A stretch of 64,000 bases of DNA from Streptomyces sp. NBC_01445 (GTDB taxonomy: Bacteria > Actinomycetota > Actinomycetes > Streptomycetales > Streptomycetaceae): positions 5,753,501-5,817,500 of the forward strand of contig NZ_CP109485.1 of the NCBI RefSeq assembly GCF_035918235.1, read 5' to 3'. The notes under the pieces were generated by a model, which saw only the letters and a program-made list of their open reading frames with translations, made no database searches and was not told the DNA's origin. The position numbers and the translations under genes are program-made. This document shows, piece by piece, positions 1 through 8,079 of this stretch. The number at the start of each line of letters is the position of its first letter. Position 1 is the first letter of the stretch.

Positions 1-511
1 CGGCGCCGGGGTGACGGCGTTGCAGCTCGGCGGCGCGGGCCGCGGTGCCCGTCACGGTGGAGACCGTCAGGACGGTGCCGGTGAGCGCACCGGTGGCCGC
101 GGCGACGTCCCGTACGAGGGAGGGCGGCGGGCGGTGCGTGACCGTGCCGAAGCCGAGCTCGGTGACGGGCAGGAAGCCGTCGGGGGTCTCGGCGCCCAGG
201 TCGGCGACGGTCAGCGCGTCGGCGACGACGACGGAGCCGAGCGGGGCGTCCGGCTGGAACCCGCCGCCGATGCCGGCGGAGACGACCAGGCCGTACGGCC
301 GTCCCGACAGGGCGGCGGTGGTGAGGGCGGTGGCGGTACCGGCCGCCGCGGCGGCGGGCCCGACGCCCACCGCGACGACATCGACGGCAGGGTGCGCGGC
401 GCCCGCCTCGGACAGGCCCCTGACCACCGCGTCCCGCTCCGCGGGGACGGCGGTGGCGATCAGGACCCGCCCGCTGTCCGTCAGGCGTCCTTCTTGAGCT
501 TGAACGACCAC
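1..511 (-). CDS. mqnB: Futalosine hydrolase (MqnB), 3' end cut by window edge
   Basis: Nucleoside phosphorylase-like hydrolase that would remove the base from futalosine in the futalosine route to menaquinone, in the cytoplasm. The reverse strand reads LIATAVPAERDAVVRGL, then AVGVGPAAAAAGTA and VVSAGIGGGFQPDAPLGSVV, the glycine-rich core of the MTA/SAH-nucleosidase fold as found in MqnB. The C-terminus lies outside the window. The start is uncertain: the only in-frame GTG near the expected N-terminus is at 511, overlapping the upstream DUF2771 gene by 31 bases. The AAGGA inside that gene's last codons would otherwise suit a non-standard start about 25 bases further in. The overlap suggests translational coupling with the lipoprotein gene. 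The family call rests on sequence resemblance; mqnD is often next to mqnB in Streptomyces but would be off the window here. Confidence 0.82.
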   Translation of the reverse strand, partial: MVVQAQEGRLTDSGRVLIATAVPAERDAVVRGLSEAGAAHPAVDVVAVGVGPAAAAAGTATALTTAALSGRPYGLVVSAGIGGGFQPDAPLGSVVVADALTVADLGAETPDGFLPVTELGFGTVTHRPPPSLVRDVAAATGALTGTVLTVSTVTGTAARAAELQRRHPGA

Positions 512-957
512 AGGCCGGTCGCCTTCGAGCCGCTGCCCTCGACGATGGAGACCGTCGTGGAGCTGCCCGTGGCGCCGTACTGCTGGTTGAAGAACACGCT
601 GCCCGGGACGGTGCGGTACGTCTTGTTGCTGGCGTCGGTCAGCGCCTGACCGTTCATCAGCAGGGTCCAGCCCTTGTCCGCGATCTTCGGGTCGACGCCG
701 AAGCGGACCGTCGCGTCGGGGTCGACCTTGATGGACTTGATGTCCTTGTTCTTGAGGCAGTCCTTCAGCGCGGAGGCGTCCAGGGTCTTGCCGTCGTTGT
801 AGCAGGCCGCTTCCGACGTCACCGTGGAGCGGCCGACCGTGATGGTCGCCAGCGGCGTCGGCTTGTCGCAGGCCGAGAGGACGAGCAGCCCGGCAGCGAC
901 GGCGCCGGCGGCTGCCACGGTGCGGCGGTTGCGCACGGTGAAACGCAGGGAGGTCAT
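481..957 (-). CDS. DUF2771-type lipoprotein
   Basis: Exported lipoprotein of 158 residues. It has a basic N-terminus (RFTVRNRR), a hydrophobic stretch (AAAGAVAAGLLVL) and a lipobox L27-S-A-C30, so the mature protein would be anchored on the outer face of the membrane through Cys30. The rest is a small soluble domain with two cysteines (in EAACYNDG and LKDCLKN) that could form a disulfide. It resembles the actinobacterial DUF2771 family in length and pattern; the function is unknown. The ATG at 957 is a good start because the signal peptide begins directly after it. The 3' end overlaps the start of the futalosine hydrolase gene, so the two are probably cotranscribed, but no menaquinone role can be inferred from that alone. 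Confidence 0.85.
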   Translation of the reverse strand: MTSLRFTVRNRRTVAAAGAVAAGLLVLSACDKPTPLATITVGRSTVTSEAACYNDGKTLDASALKDCLKNKDIKSIKVDPDATVRFGVDPKIADKGWTLLMNGQALTDASNKTYRTVPGSVFFNQQYGATGSSTTVSIVEGSGSKATGLWSFKLKKDA

Positions 958-1059
958 GCGGGCAGGCTATCTGGCGGCCCGCGCACACTCGCCATGCGGG
1001 TGCGGCGTGCCGCATGCTCACGCCATCCGGGGCGGATCTCCCGCTCCCCCGGCCGTCCC

Positions 1060-2457
1060 TCACGCCACGCGGCTGCGTGCCTGGCCGCCGTGGCGCGCGG
1101 CGGCCAGCAGGCCCCGTACGGTCGTCAGCCAGCCCGTTCCGACGATCGCCGCGGCGACACTGAGGCCCAGTGCTCCGTTCAGGGGCAGCGCGATGCCGAT
1201 GGCGCCGCCGAGGACCCACGCCATCTGGAGGAGGGTCTCGGAGCGGGCGAACGCGGAGTTGCGGACCTCCTCGGGGACGTCGCGCTGGATCAGGGCGTCC
1301 AGGGACAGTTTCGAGAGGGCCTGCGCGAACCCGGCGACGGCCGCGAGGCACGCCGTGAGGAACGCGGTGAAGAACAGCGCGGCCGTGATCGCCACGCCGA
1401 GGACCACCGCCACCACCGTCACGATGATGATCTCGGGCGCCCGTGATTTGAGCCACGCCCCGACGGCCGTGCCCAGCGCGTTGCCCGCGCCCGCCGAGAC
1501 GCCGACGATGCTGAGCGACACGGCGGCGCTCTGCCCCGACATGGGGTGCTCGCGCAGCAGGAACGCCAGGAAGAAGATCAGGAAGCCGGAGAGGCAGCGC
1601 TGCGAGGCGTTGACGAACAGCGCGTGCGTCACGGCCGGGCCGACCGTGCGCAGACCGGGGCGCTTCTGCTTGGTGGTCTCCTTGCGCGGGCCGTGCAGAT
1701 GCTGCTCGTCGGCCGCCAGGAGCGCCTTCCCCTCGCCCTTCGCGGAGTCCACCTTGTGCGGCAGCTGGAAGGACAGCACCATCCCCGAAATGAAGATCAC
1801 AAACGCGCCGTAGAGGGGCCAGCGCGGCCCGAGCACCTGGAGCCCGGCGCCGACCGGCGCGGCCACACCGGTGGCGAGGAGTCCGCCGAGCGTCACCCGC
1901 GAATTGGCCTTGACCAGGGAGAAGCGGGGCGGCAGCAGGCGCGGCACGACGGCGCTGCGGACCACTCCGTACGCCTTGGACGCCACCAGGACGCCCAGCG
2001 CCGCCGGGTACAGCTCCACGCTGCCGCTGACCACCGCCCCGGACAGGACGATCGCGAGGAGCGCCCGCGCCAGCATCGAAGCGGCCATCGCGGCGCGCCG
2101 CCCGTGCGGCAGCCGGTCCAGGAGCGGCCCGATGACGGGCGCGAGGAGGGTGAAGGGCGCCATCGTGATGCCGAGGTACAGGGCGACGCGCCCGCGCGCC
2201 TCGTCCGTCGGCACCGAGAAGAACACCGTGGACGCGAGCGCGATGGTGATCATGACGTCGCCGGCGCCGTTCACCGCGTGCAGTTCGATCAGTTTTCCCA
2301 GACCCGACTCGCCCGCGCCGTGCGCGTGGGTCGCTTTGCGAATCCCGCGCGCCGTACCGGTGAACGGCAGGTGCAGGGCGCGCCCGAACCCGCGGACCGC
2401 CCTGAGCACCGGGCCCGATCCGCCTGCTGCGCGCGCCGACGACCTCGCGGAAGTCAC
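1060..2457 (-). CDS. MFS transporter
   Basis: Major facilitator superfamily protein of 465 residues with about 12 hydrophobic segments, probably a proton-driven exporter in the membrane. The N-terminal 60 residues are hydrophilic and basic (THAHGAGESGLGKLIELHAVNGAG) before the first helix. An inter-domain loop rich in charged residues (KVDSAKGEGKALLAADEQ ... RKETTKQKRPG) sits in the middle, as expected between the two six-helix halves. The loop motif LDRLPHGRRAAM fits the conserved cytoplasmic loop 2-3 of the family. Substrate cannot be told from sequence. The start is a GTG at 2457; an ATG at 2465 is out of frame and hits a stop at once. A perfect 12-bp palindrome lies 35 bases upstream and may be an operator. 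Confidence 0.85.
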   Translation of the reverse strand: MTSARSSARAAGGSGPVLRAVRGFGRALHLPFTGTARGIRKATHAHGAGESGLGKLIELHAVNGAGDVMITIALASTVFFSVPTDEARGRVALYLGITMAPFTLLAPVIGPLLDRLPHGRRAAMAASMLARALLAIVLSGAVVSGSVELYPAALGVLVASKAYGVVRSAVVPRLLPPRFSLVKANSRVTLGGLLATGVAAPVGAGLQVLGPRWPLYGAFVIFISGMVLSFQLPHKVDSAKGEGKALLAADEQHLHGPRKETTKQKRPGLRTVGPAVTHALFVNASQRCLSGFLIFFLAFLLREHPMSGQSAAVSLSIVGVSAGAGNALGTAVGAWLKSRAPEIIIVTVVAVVLGVAITAALFFTAFLTACLAAVAGFAQALSKLSLDALIQRDVPEEVRNSAFARSETLLQMAWVLGGAIGIALPLNGALGLSVAAAIVGTGWLTTVRGLLAAARHGGQARSRVA

Positions 2458-2792
2458 TCAGCCATAGTGCCCCCGGAAGGTGGTGACTAGTGCCGATATC
2501 GGCTGAGCGGGTCGCCGGTACGGCCCCCCGGAACCGCTCCGCCGCGTGGTGCAGGACACAGCTAGTTGTACGTCGGTGTGGGCGCACGGGCCGGGAGAAG
2601 GTAGCGTGCGTAACGCGCCTGCGGCAGCTGTCCTCGGCCGCGCGCCTCTCGGTTATCCCGCAGAATGGGTGACGTAGGTGCGCCCGAGGACGTTCGGGCG
2701 CGGACGTCGACGCGGCCCCCTGGTCCGCTCCGTCCGTACCCCCGCGCAAGGGTGGCGCACTCGTGAGACGGCGTAGGAGAGAAGCGATACCT
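2458..2792. other. Intergenic region with a 12-bp palindrome
   Basis: About 335 bases between the divergently oriented MFS and DUF3027 genes. It contains the perfect palindrome GCCGATATCGGC at 2492-2503, close to the MFS start, a candidate repressor site. No convincing reading frame with Streptomyces codon bias was seen. Promoter-like GGTAGCGT occurs near 2599 on the + strand but no firm -35/-10 pair was identified. Confidence 0.45.
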
Positions 2793-3716
2793 GTGAGCGC
2801 AGCGACAACGCGAAGCCGCACCCCTGACCGTCTGTGCGCCGAGGCGGTAGGCCTCGCGCGGACCGCGGCCGAGGAGGCCGCCGCGCCAGGAGTCGTGGGC
2901 GAGCACGTCGACGTCGTCGTCGAGGGCGACCGGGTGGTCACGCATCTCTTCGAGTGCAAGGAGTTCGGCTACCGCGGCTGGCGGTGGGCCGTGACGGTCG
3001 CGCGGGCCTCCCGCGCCAAGGTCGTCACCCTCGACGAGACGGTTCTGCTGCCCGGCCCCGACGCGCTCCTCGCCCCCGAGTGGGTGCCGTGGAGCGAGCG
3101 GCTGCGGCCCGGCGACATGGGCCCCGGTGACCTGCTCCCGACCGACGCCGAGGATCTTCGGCTCGAGCCCGGCTATTCGGGTGAGGACGTCCCGCCGCCG
3201 AACTCCGCGGTGTCCGAGGAGATGGCCGAACTCGTCGAGGCGGAGGACGCCGAGCTGACGGTGGGACCGCCCGCGGAACTGCCCATCGCGCCCGAGCGCG
3301 GCTCCATCGCCTCGGTCGCCGAGGAGCTCGGCATGCGGCGCGCCCGGGTCCTGTCCCGGTACGGCCTCCACATCGCGGCAGACCGCTGGGACGAGGCGTA
3401 CGGGGCGAAGACTCAGATGGCTCAGGCGGCGCCCGCCACCTGCGTGTCCTGCGGTTTCCTGGCCCGGATCGGCGGCTCGCTCGGCCAGGCCTTCGGTGTC
3501 TGCGCCAATGAGTTCTCTCCGGCGGACGGACGTGTCGTCTCGCTCGCGTACGGCTGCGGGGGGCACTCCGAGGCGGCCGTCATGCCGAAGCCTCCCCGGC
3601 CGGCTCCCCACGTGATCGACGAAACGCGCGTGGACCCGTTCCCCCTGCGCCCGTCGGCGGATTCGGGCTCGGTCCCGACGACCCCGGACGGCACGGAGGA
3701 CCTCGGCCACTCGTAG
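2793..3716 (+). CDS. DUF3027 family protein
   Basis: Soluble protein of about 307 residues matching the actinobacterial DUF3027 pattern: an N-terminal part with HLFECKEFGYRGWRWAVTVARA, the segment LLAPEWVPWSERLRPGDMGPGDLLPT, and a C-terminal cysteine-containing part (CVSCGFLARIGGS ... FGVCANEFSPADG ... YGCGGHSEA) that looks like a small metal-binding or structural Cys cluster. Function is unknown. I chose the GTG at 2793 (MSAATTRSRTPDRL), which has AGGAGA 12 bases upstream; an earlier in-frame GTG at 2763 would add ten mostly arginine residues and has no ribosome site. A 7-bp hairpin follows the stop codon. The sacsin-like ATPase gene follows in the same direction after 83 bases. Confidence 0.85.
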   Translation: MSAATTRSRTPDRLCAEAVGLARTAAEEAAAPGVVGEHVDVVVEGDRVVTHLFECKEFGYRGWRWAVTVARASRAKVVTLDETVLLPGPDALLAPEWVPWSERLRPGDMGPGDLLPTDAEDLRLEPGYSGEDVPPPNSAVSEEMAELVEAEDAELTVGPPAELPIAPERGSIASVAEELGMRRARVLSRYGLHIAADRWDEAYGAKTQMAQAAPATCVSCGFLARIGGSLGQAFGVCANEFSPADGRVVSLAYGCGGHSEAAVMPKPPRPAPHVIDETRVDPFPLRPSADSGSVPTTPDGTEDLGHS

Positions 3717-3718
3717 CC

Positions 3719-3740
3719 CTCGCGGTTCTCTTTCCGCGAG
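3719..3740 (+). terminator. Short hairpin after the DUF3027 gene
   Basis: Perfect 7-bp inverted repeat CTCGCGG/CCGCGAG with an 8-base T/C loop, two bases after the DUF3027 stop. No T-run follows, so termination would be weak. The sequence GCGGTAGCGT just after it resembles a Streptomyces -10 region for the next gene. Confidence 0.4.
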
Positions 3741-3799
3741 CGCGGTAGCGTCTGCGTCGCCAGGGTTGGCCTGGTTGAACGGCAGAGGGAGACCACACC

Positions 3800-6700
3800 G
3801 TGAGCGTGAGCAAGATCGTGCGCCCGGCAGCCGAGGGGATGGACCCGTTCGGGACGGCCCGTCTGCGGCGTGGGCTGCTCGATGCCTGGGCAGGCAGCCC
3901 GGCCCGCTTCCGTGAGGACGCCAACGCCGAGGAGGACCTCGCCCTCGGCGGCTACCGCGACCGTCTCGTCATCGAGCTCGCCCAGAACGCCGCCGACGCC
4001 GCCGCCCGCGCCGGTGGCACCTCAGGCGGTCGCTTCTCCCTGACCCTGCGCGACGGTGTGCTCGTCGCCGCGAACACCGGCGCGCCGCTGGACGCCGCCG
4101 GTGTCGAGTCGCTGTCCACGCTGCGGGCCTCCGCCAAGCGTGAGCAGGGCGACGGCGCGGTGGGCCGGTTCGGCGTCGGGTTCGCCGCCGTCCTCGCGGT
4201 GACCGACGAGCCCGCGGTCGTCGGCCGCACGGGCGGGGTGCGCTGGTCGCTCACCGACGCGCGCGGACTCGCCGCCGACACCGCGCGGCACAGCCCCGGC
4301 CTCGGCGACGAACTGCGCCGCCGGGACGGCCATGTGCCGCTGCTCAGGCTCCCGTTCGCCGCGGAGGGCTCCGCCCCGGACCCGTACGAGACCGTCGTGA
4401 TCCTGCCGCTGCGCGACGCCGCGGCACAGGCGCTCGCGGCGCGGCTCATCGACGCCATCGACGACACTCTGCTCCTCGCCCTGCCCGGCCTCGACGAGGT
4501 CGTCGTGGAGACCGAGTCCGGTACGCGCATCCTGCGCCGCAGGACCGACGGACCGTACGTGGCGGTCGACGACGAGCGCGAGGACGCCGTGTCCGGCAGG
4601 CGCGAGAGCGTCACGACCCGCTGGTGCGTCCTCACCCGCAACGGCCCGCTCGAAGCCGCACTCCTCGCCGACCGGCCCCTCGAAGAGCGCCTGCGCCCGC
4701 ACTGGTCCGTGACCTGGGCCGTGGCGGTGGACGCGGACGGCGCCCCCGAGCCGCCCCGCAGCGCGCCCGTGCTGCACGCGCCGACCCCCAGCGACGAGCC
4801 GCTCGGCGTGCCCGCGCTTCTCATCGCGTCGTTCCCCCTCGACACGACCCGGCGGCACGCCGCCCCCGGGCCGCTCACCGACTTCCTGGTGGAGCGCGCC
4901 GCCGACGCCTACGCCGAACTCCTCGCCGGATGGCGTCCGGTGAGCCCCGCCATCCTCGGCCTCGTGCCGGGCCCGCTCGGCCGGGGCGAGCTGGACGGCA
5001 GCCTCCGCGGCGCGATCCTGGCCCGGCTGCCCCGCACCGCGTTCCTGCCGCCCGCGCTGCCGCGCACGAAGGACGACGCCGACGGGCTGCCCGAGACGCT
5101 GCGGCCGCGCGAGGCCGAGGTCGTCGAGGGCGCCGGCGCCGAGACCGTGAAGGTCCTGGCCGAGGTCCTGCCGAGCCTGCTGCCCGCGGGCCTGGAGCGT
5201 CGCGTCGAGCTGCGGACCCTGGAGGTCGCCCGGGTCCCGCTGACGGAGGCCGTCGACCGGCTCGCCGGTCTGGAGAAGGAACCGGGCTGGTGGCGGCGCC
5301 TGTACGACAGCCTCGCGGGCGTCGACCCGGACCGGCTCACCGGGCTTCCGGTGCCGCTGGCCGGGGGGCGTACGACGATCGGGCCGCGGCAGGTGCTGCT
5401 GCCCATGCCGGACGCGACACCGGGCGAGACGCTCGCCCGGCTCGGCCTCAAGGTCGCCCACGTGGAGGCCGCGCACCCCCTGCTCGAGAAGCTGGGCGCG
5501 CTGCCCGCGACGCCCCGTGCCGTCCTGACGACCCCTCAGGTGCGGGCGGCCGTCGCCGGTTCGCTCGACGACGACTCCTGGTCCCTCGACGACGACGGCC
5601 CGGTCGGCGTGGACGAACTGGCCGAGCTGGTCCTCACCCTCGTACGGGACGCGAATCTGGAGCCCGGGGACGAGCCGTGGCTGGGCGCGCTCGCACTGCC
5701 CGACGACGAGGGCGAACTCGCGCCCGCCGGTGAACTCGCGCTGCCCGGCAGCCCGTTCGCGCAGGTCGTCCGCGAGGGTGAGCTCGGCATGGTGGACGGC
5801 GACCTCGCCGAGCGGTGGGGCGAGCAGCCGCTCGCCGCATGCGGTGTCCTTGCCGGGTTCGCCCTGGTCCGCGCCACCGACGTGGTCCTCGACCCGGACG
5901 AACTCGACCCGCGCGAAGGTGACTTCGCGGAGCCGGACGACGCGGGTCTGCTCGACGCGGTCGACGTGTGGTGCGAGGACGTGCTCGACCGGCTGCCCGA
6001 CACCCCCGTGCCGCCCGTCGTCACCGAACTCGTCGCCGTACGCGACCTGGACCTCGTCGACGACGACCGCTGGCCCCAGGCTCTCGCCCTCCTCTCCCGC
6101 CCGCCGCTGCGCGACGCCCTCACCCAGCCCGTACGGGTCCTGCTGCCCGACGGCACGCATGAGATCGTCCGCCCGTACACGGCCTGGTGGCTGCGCGACC
6201 ACCCCGTCCTCGACGGCCGCCGGCCGGCCGGTCTGCGCGCGGCCGGTGGTGACCCGCTGCTCGCCGGGCTCTACGACCCGGCGGACGCGACCGGCTTCGA
6301 GGACGAGCAGGTGCTGCGCGCGCTCGGCGTCCGCACGTCGGTCGCCGCGCTCCTCGACGAACCGGGCGGCGCGGCCGAGCTTCTCGACCGTCTCGCCGAC
6401 CCGGAGCGCGAGGTCGGTGCGTCCCAACTCCACGCCCTGTACGGGGCGCTGGCCGATCTCGACCCGGAGCAGGTGACCCTGCCCGACGAGCTGCGGGCCG
6501 TGGTGGACGGCGAGGTCAGGGTCGTGGACGCGGCCGACGCCGTCGTCGCGGACGCGCCCGATCTGCTGCCCCTGGCCGGCGGTCTTGCGCTGCTGCCGGT
6601 GAGTCCGGGGCGGGCCGCGGACCTGGCGGAGCTGTTCCAGGTGCGGCGGCTGAGCGCGACCGCGGACGCCGAGGTCACGCAGGAGGGCGCCGAACATCCG

Positions 6701-6958
6701 GTGCCGGAGTCCGTACGGACCCTGCTCGGGCCCGCGACCCCGCAGACGTACGTCGAGCACGAGGAGCTGTTCGTCGCCGGGGTGGAGGTCGACTGGCGGC
6801 GCACGTCCGACGGCACGGTCCACGCCTCGACCCTGGAGGGCGTGGCGGCGGGCCTGGCGTGGGCGGCGGGTCAGTGGCCGCGCCGCTTCGAGGTCGCGGC
6901 ACTCCTCGAGGACCCGTCGCGCACGGCGGAGTTGGCCCGGGACCGTTGGTTCGACTGA
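3800..6958 (+). CDS. Sacsin/Hsp90-like N-terminal ATPase protein
   Basis: Large cytoplasmic protein of 1052 residues. Residues about 40-135 form a GHKL (Hsp90/sacsin type) ATP-binding domain: helix ELAQNAADAAAR (59-70) supplies the catalytic Glu and the Asn that coordinates magnesium, NTGAPLD (92-98) is the N2-like loop, and GRFGVGFAAVL (122-132) is the glycine-rich lid. The remaining 900 residues are acidic, Leu/Pro/Asp-rich and contain none of the known Hsp90 middle or C-terminal signatures that I could recognise. Such proteins are often annotated as molecular chaperone Hsp90 or sacsin-like in Streptomyces, but a chaperone role is not shown. The GTG start at 3800 follows AGAGGGAGA. No obvious partner gene except the DUF3027 gene upstream. 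Confidence 0.85.
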   Translation: MSVSKIVRPAAEGMDPFGTARLRRGLLDAWAGSPARFREDANAEEDLALGGYRDRLVIELAQNAADAAARAGGTSGGRFSLTLRDGVLVAANTGAPLDAAGVESLSTLRASAKREQGDGAVGRFGVGFAAVLAVTDEPAVVGRTGGVRWSLTDARGLAADTARHSPGLGDELRRRDGHVPLLRLPFAAEGSAPDPYETVVILPLRDAAAQALAARLIDAIDDTLLLALPGLDEVVVETESGTRILRRRTDGPYVAVDDEREDAVSGRRESVTTRWCVLTRNGPLEAALLADRPLEERLRPHWSVTWAVAVDADGAPEPPRSAPVLHAPTPSDEPLGVPALLIASFPLDTTRRHAAPGPLTDFLVERAADAYAELLAGWRPVSPAILGLVPGPLGRGELDGSLRGAILARLPRTAFLPPALPRTKDDADGLPETLRPREAEVVEGAGAETVKVLAEVLPSLLPAGLERRVELRTLEVARVPLTEAVDRLAGLEKEPGWWRRLYDSLAGVDPDRLTGLPVPLAGGRTTIGPRQVLLPMPDATPGETLARLGLKVAHVEAAHPLLEKLGALPATPRAVLTTPQVRAAVAGSLDDDSWSLDDDGPVGVDELAELVLTLVRDANLEPGDEPWLGALALPDDEGELAPAGELALPGSPFAQVVREGELGMVDGDLAERWGEQPLAACGVLAGFALVRATDVVLDPDELDPREGDFAEPDDAGLLDAVDVWCEDVLDRLPDTPVPPVVTELVAVRDLDLVDDDRWPQALALLSRPPLRDALTQPVRVLLPDGTHEIVRPYTAWWLRDHPVLDGRRPAGLRAAGGDPLLAGLYDPADATGFEDEQVLRALGVRTSVAALLDEPGGAAELLDRLADPEREVGASQLHALYGALADLDPEQVTLPDELRAVVDGEVRVVDAADAVVADAPDLLPLAGGLALLPVSPGRAADLAELFQVRRLSATADAEVTQEGAEHPVPESVRTLLGPATPQTYVEHEELFVAGVEVDWRRTSDGTVHASTLEGVAAGLAWAAGQWPRRFEVAALLEDPSRTAELARDRWFD

Positions 6959-7088
6959 GGGCGCTTCAGGGGCACGGGCGAGTGCGGGCCGGTAAAGGTA
7001 AAGGTGATCACAAGAGTTCACCGCCCGTACAACCGATCCCTCCAGTCGCATGTCTGATCTTGCGAGCCAACAGGCTCCTAGATCACTT

Positions 7089-7124
7089 GGGTCCCGCGTG
7101 ACGGCATCAGCACCGCGGGATCCC
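7089..7124 (+). other. Imperfect hairpin in the leader of the secreted protein gene
   Basis: GGGTCCCGCGTG and CACCGCGGGATCCC can pair with two bulges, about 20 bases before the ATG at 7145. It may be a leader hairpin affecting translation or a terminator remnant; only the pairing is seen. Confidence 0.35.
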
Positions 7125-7144
7125 TTCTCCAACTTGGGGAACAC

Positions 7145-8074
7145 ATGCGCATACGTGCCACCATGGCCGCCGCGACGGTGACCGGCTCTCTCGCCCTGGC
7201 CGCTTTCGCCGTGCCGGCCGCGCAGGCCACCGACCAGCCGAGCCTGGCGCAGGCTCACCAGGTCGCCCAGAAGGCTGCGGGGCACTCGGCTCCGCAGGCC
7301 CGTTCGCTGACCGCCACCGAGGCCGGCGACCCATACGTGATGGACGCCACCTTCTCGAACATCAAGGTGAACAGCGGTAAGTCCGCCATCGTTGTCGGCA
7401 CCACCAACACGGTGCACGTCTCGTACAGCTTCACCTTCACCCACGGCTCGGACGTGGACCCGACGGCCGACGACTTCGTCCCGGGCGTCGACCTCTACCG
7501 CACCGACGAGGGGAACGCCCTGTTCGGCGACGCCCCGGCGACCTGCACGGCCGCCTCGTCGACTGTCGCGAACTGCAAGGGCAGCATCGACATCAACCCG
7601 CAGGAGGAGCTGACCAACGTCGACGCCGGAGCCAAATGGACCGGCGAGGCGTTCGCCGTCGCGTACAACGGCCAGGACCCGGACAGCCCCAGCGACCCGA
7701 GCAAGATCGGCACCGCGTACCAGGACGCCGTGTCGTCCAACGCCCTGCAGCGCTACTCCAAGCTCACCGTCAACGCGTCCCCCGAGCCCGTGAAGAAGGG
7801 CGGCACGCTCACCATCACGGGCGCCCTGACCCGCGCGAACTGGGACACTCACAAGTACGCTGGCTACACCAGCCAGTCGGTGAAGCTGCAGTTCCGCAAG
7901 ACGAGCTCCTCGACGTACCCGACGACGTACCTGAAGTCGGTCACGTCGTCCTCGACCGGCTCGCTGAAGACCACGTCCACGGCCACGTACGACGGCTACT
8001 GGCGCTACAACTTCCTCGGCACCTCCACCACCCCGGCCGTCAAGGCCACGGGTGACTTCGTCGACGTGCGGTAG
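7145..8074 (+). CDS. Secreted protein of unknown function (DUF5707-like?)
   Basis: Protein of 309 residues with a clear Sec signal peptide: MRIR, a hydrophobic core (MAAATVTGSLALAAFAV) and a cleavage site after AQA near residue 28. The exported part is Thr/Ser/Asp-rich and appears to hold two beta-sandwich-like modules: residues about 55-200, with a single cysteine pair in APATCTAASSTVANCKG, and a C-terminal module beginning YSKLTVNASPEPVKKGGTLTITGAL, a phrase common in Streptomyces secreted proteins with Ig-like repeats. It ends TGDFVDVR with no anchor. It may belong to the DUF5707 group, from memory only. Asp-rich loops could bind calcium, but no EF-hand is seen. The ribosome site is weak (TTGGGGAAC). 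Confidence 0.75.
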   Translation: MRIRATMAAATVTGSLALAAFAVPAAQATDQPSLAQAHQVAQKAAGHSAPQARSLTATEAGDPYVMDATFSNIKVNSGKSAIVVGTTNTVHVSYSFTFTHGSDVDPTADDFVPGVDLYRTDEGNALFGDAPATCTAASSTVANCKGSIDINPQEELTNVDAGAKWTGEAFAVAYNGQDPDSPSDPSKIGTAYQDAVSSNALQRYSKLTVNASPEPVKKGGTLTITGALTRANWDTHKYAGYTSQSVKLQFRKTSSSTYPTTYLKSVTSSSTGSLKTTSTATYDGYWRYNFLGTSTTPAVKATGDFVDVR

Positions 8075-8079
8075 AAGTC

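Noticed and set aside
6959..7144. Possible riboswitch before the secreted protein gene
   Set aside because: Only an imperfect hairpin is present; no conserved aptamer sequence recognised.
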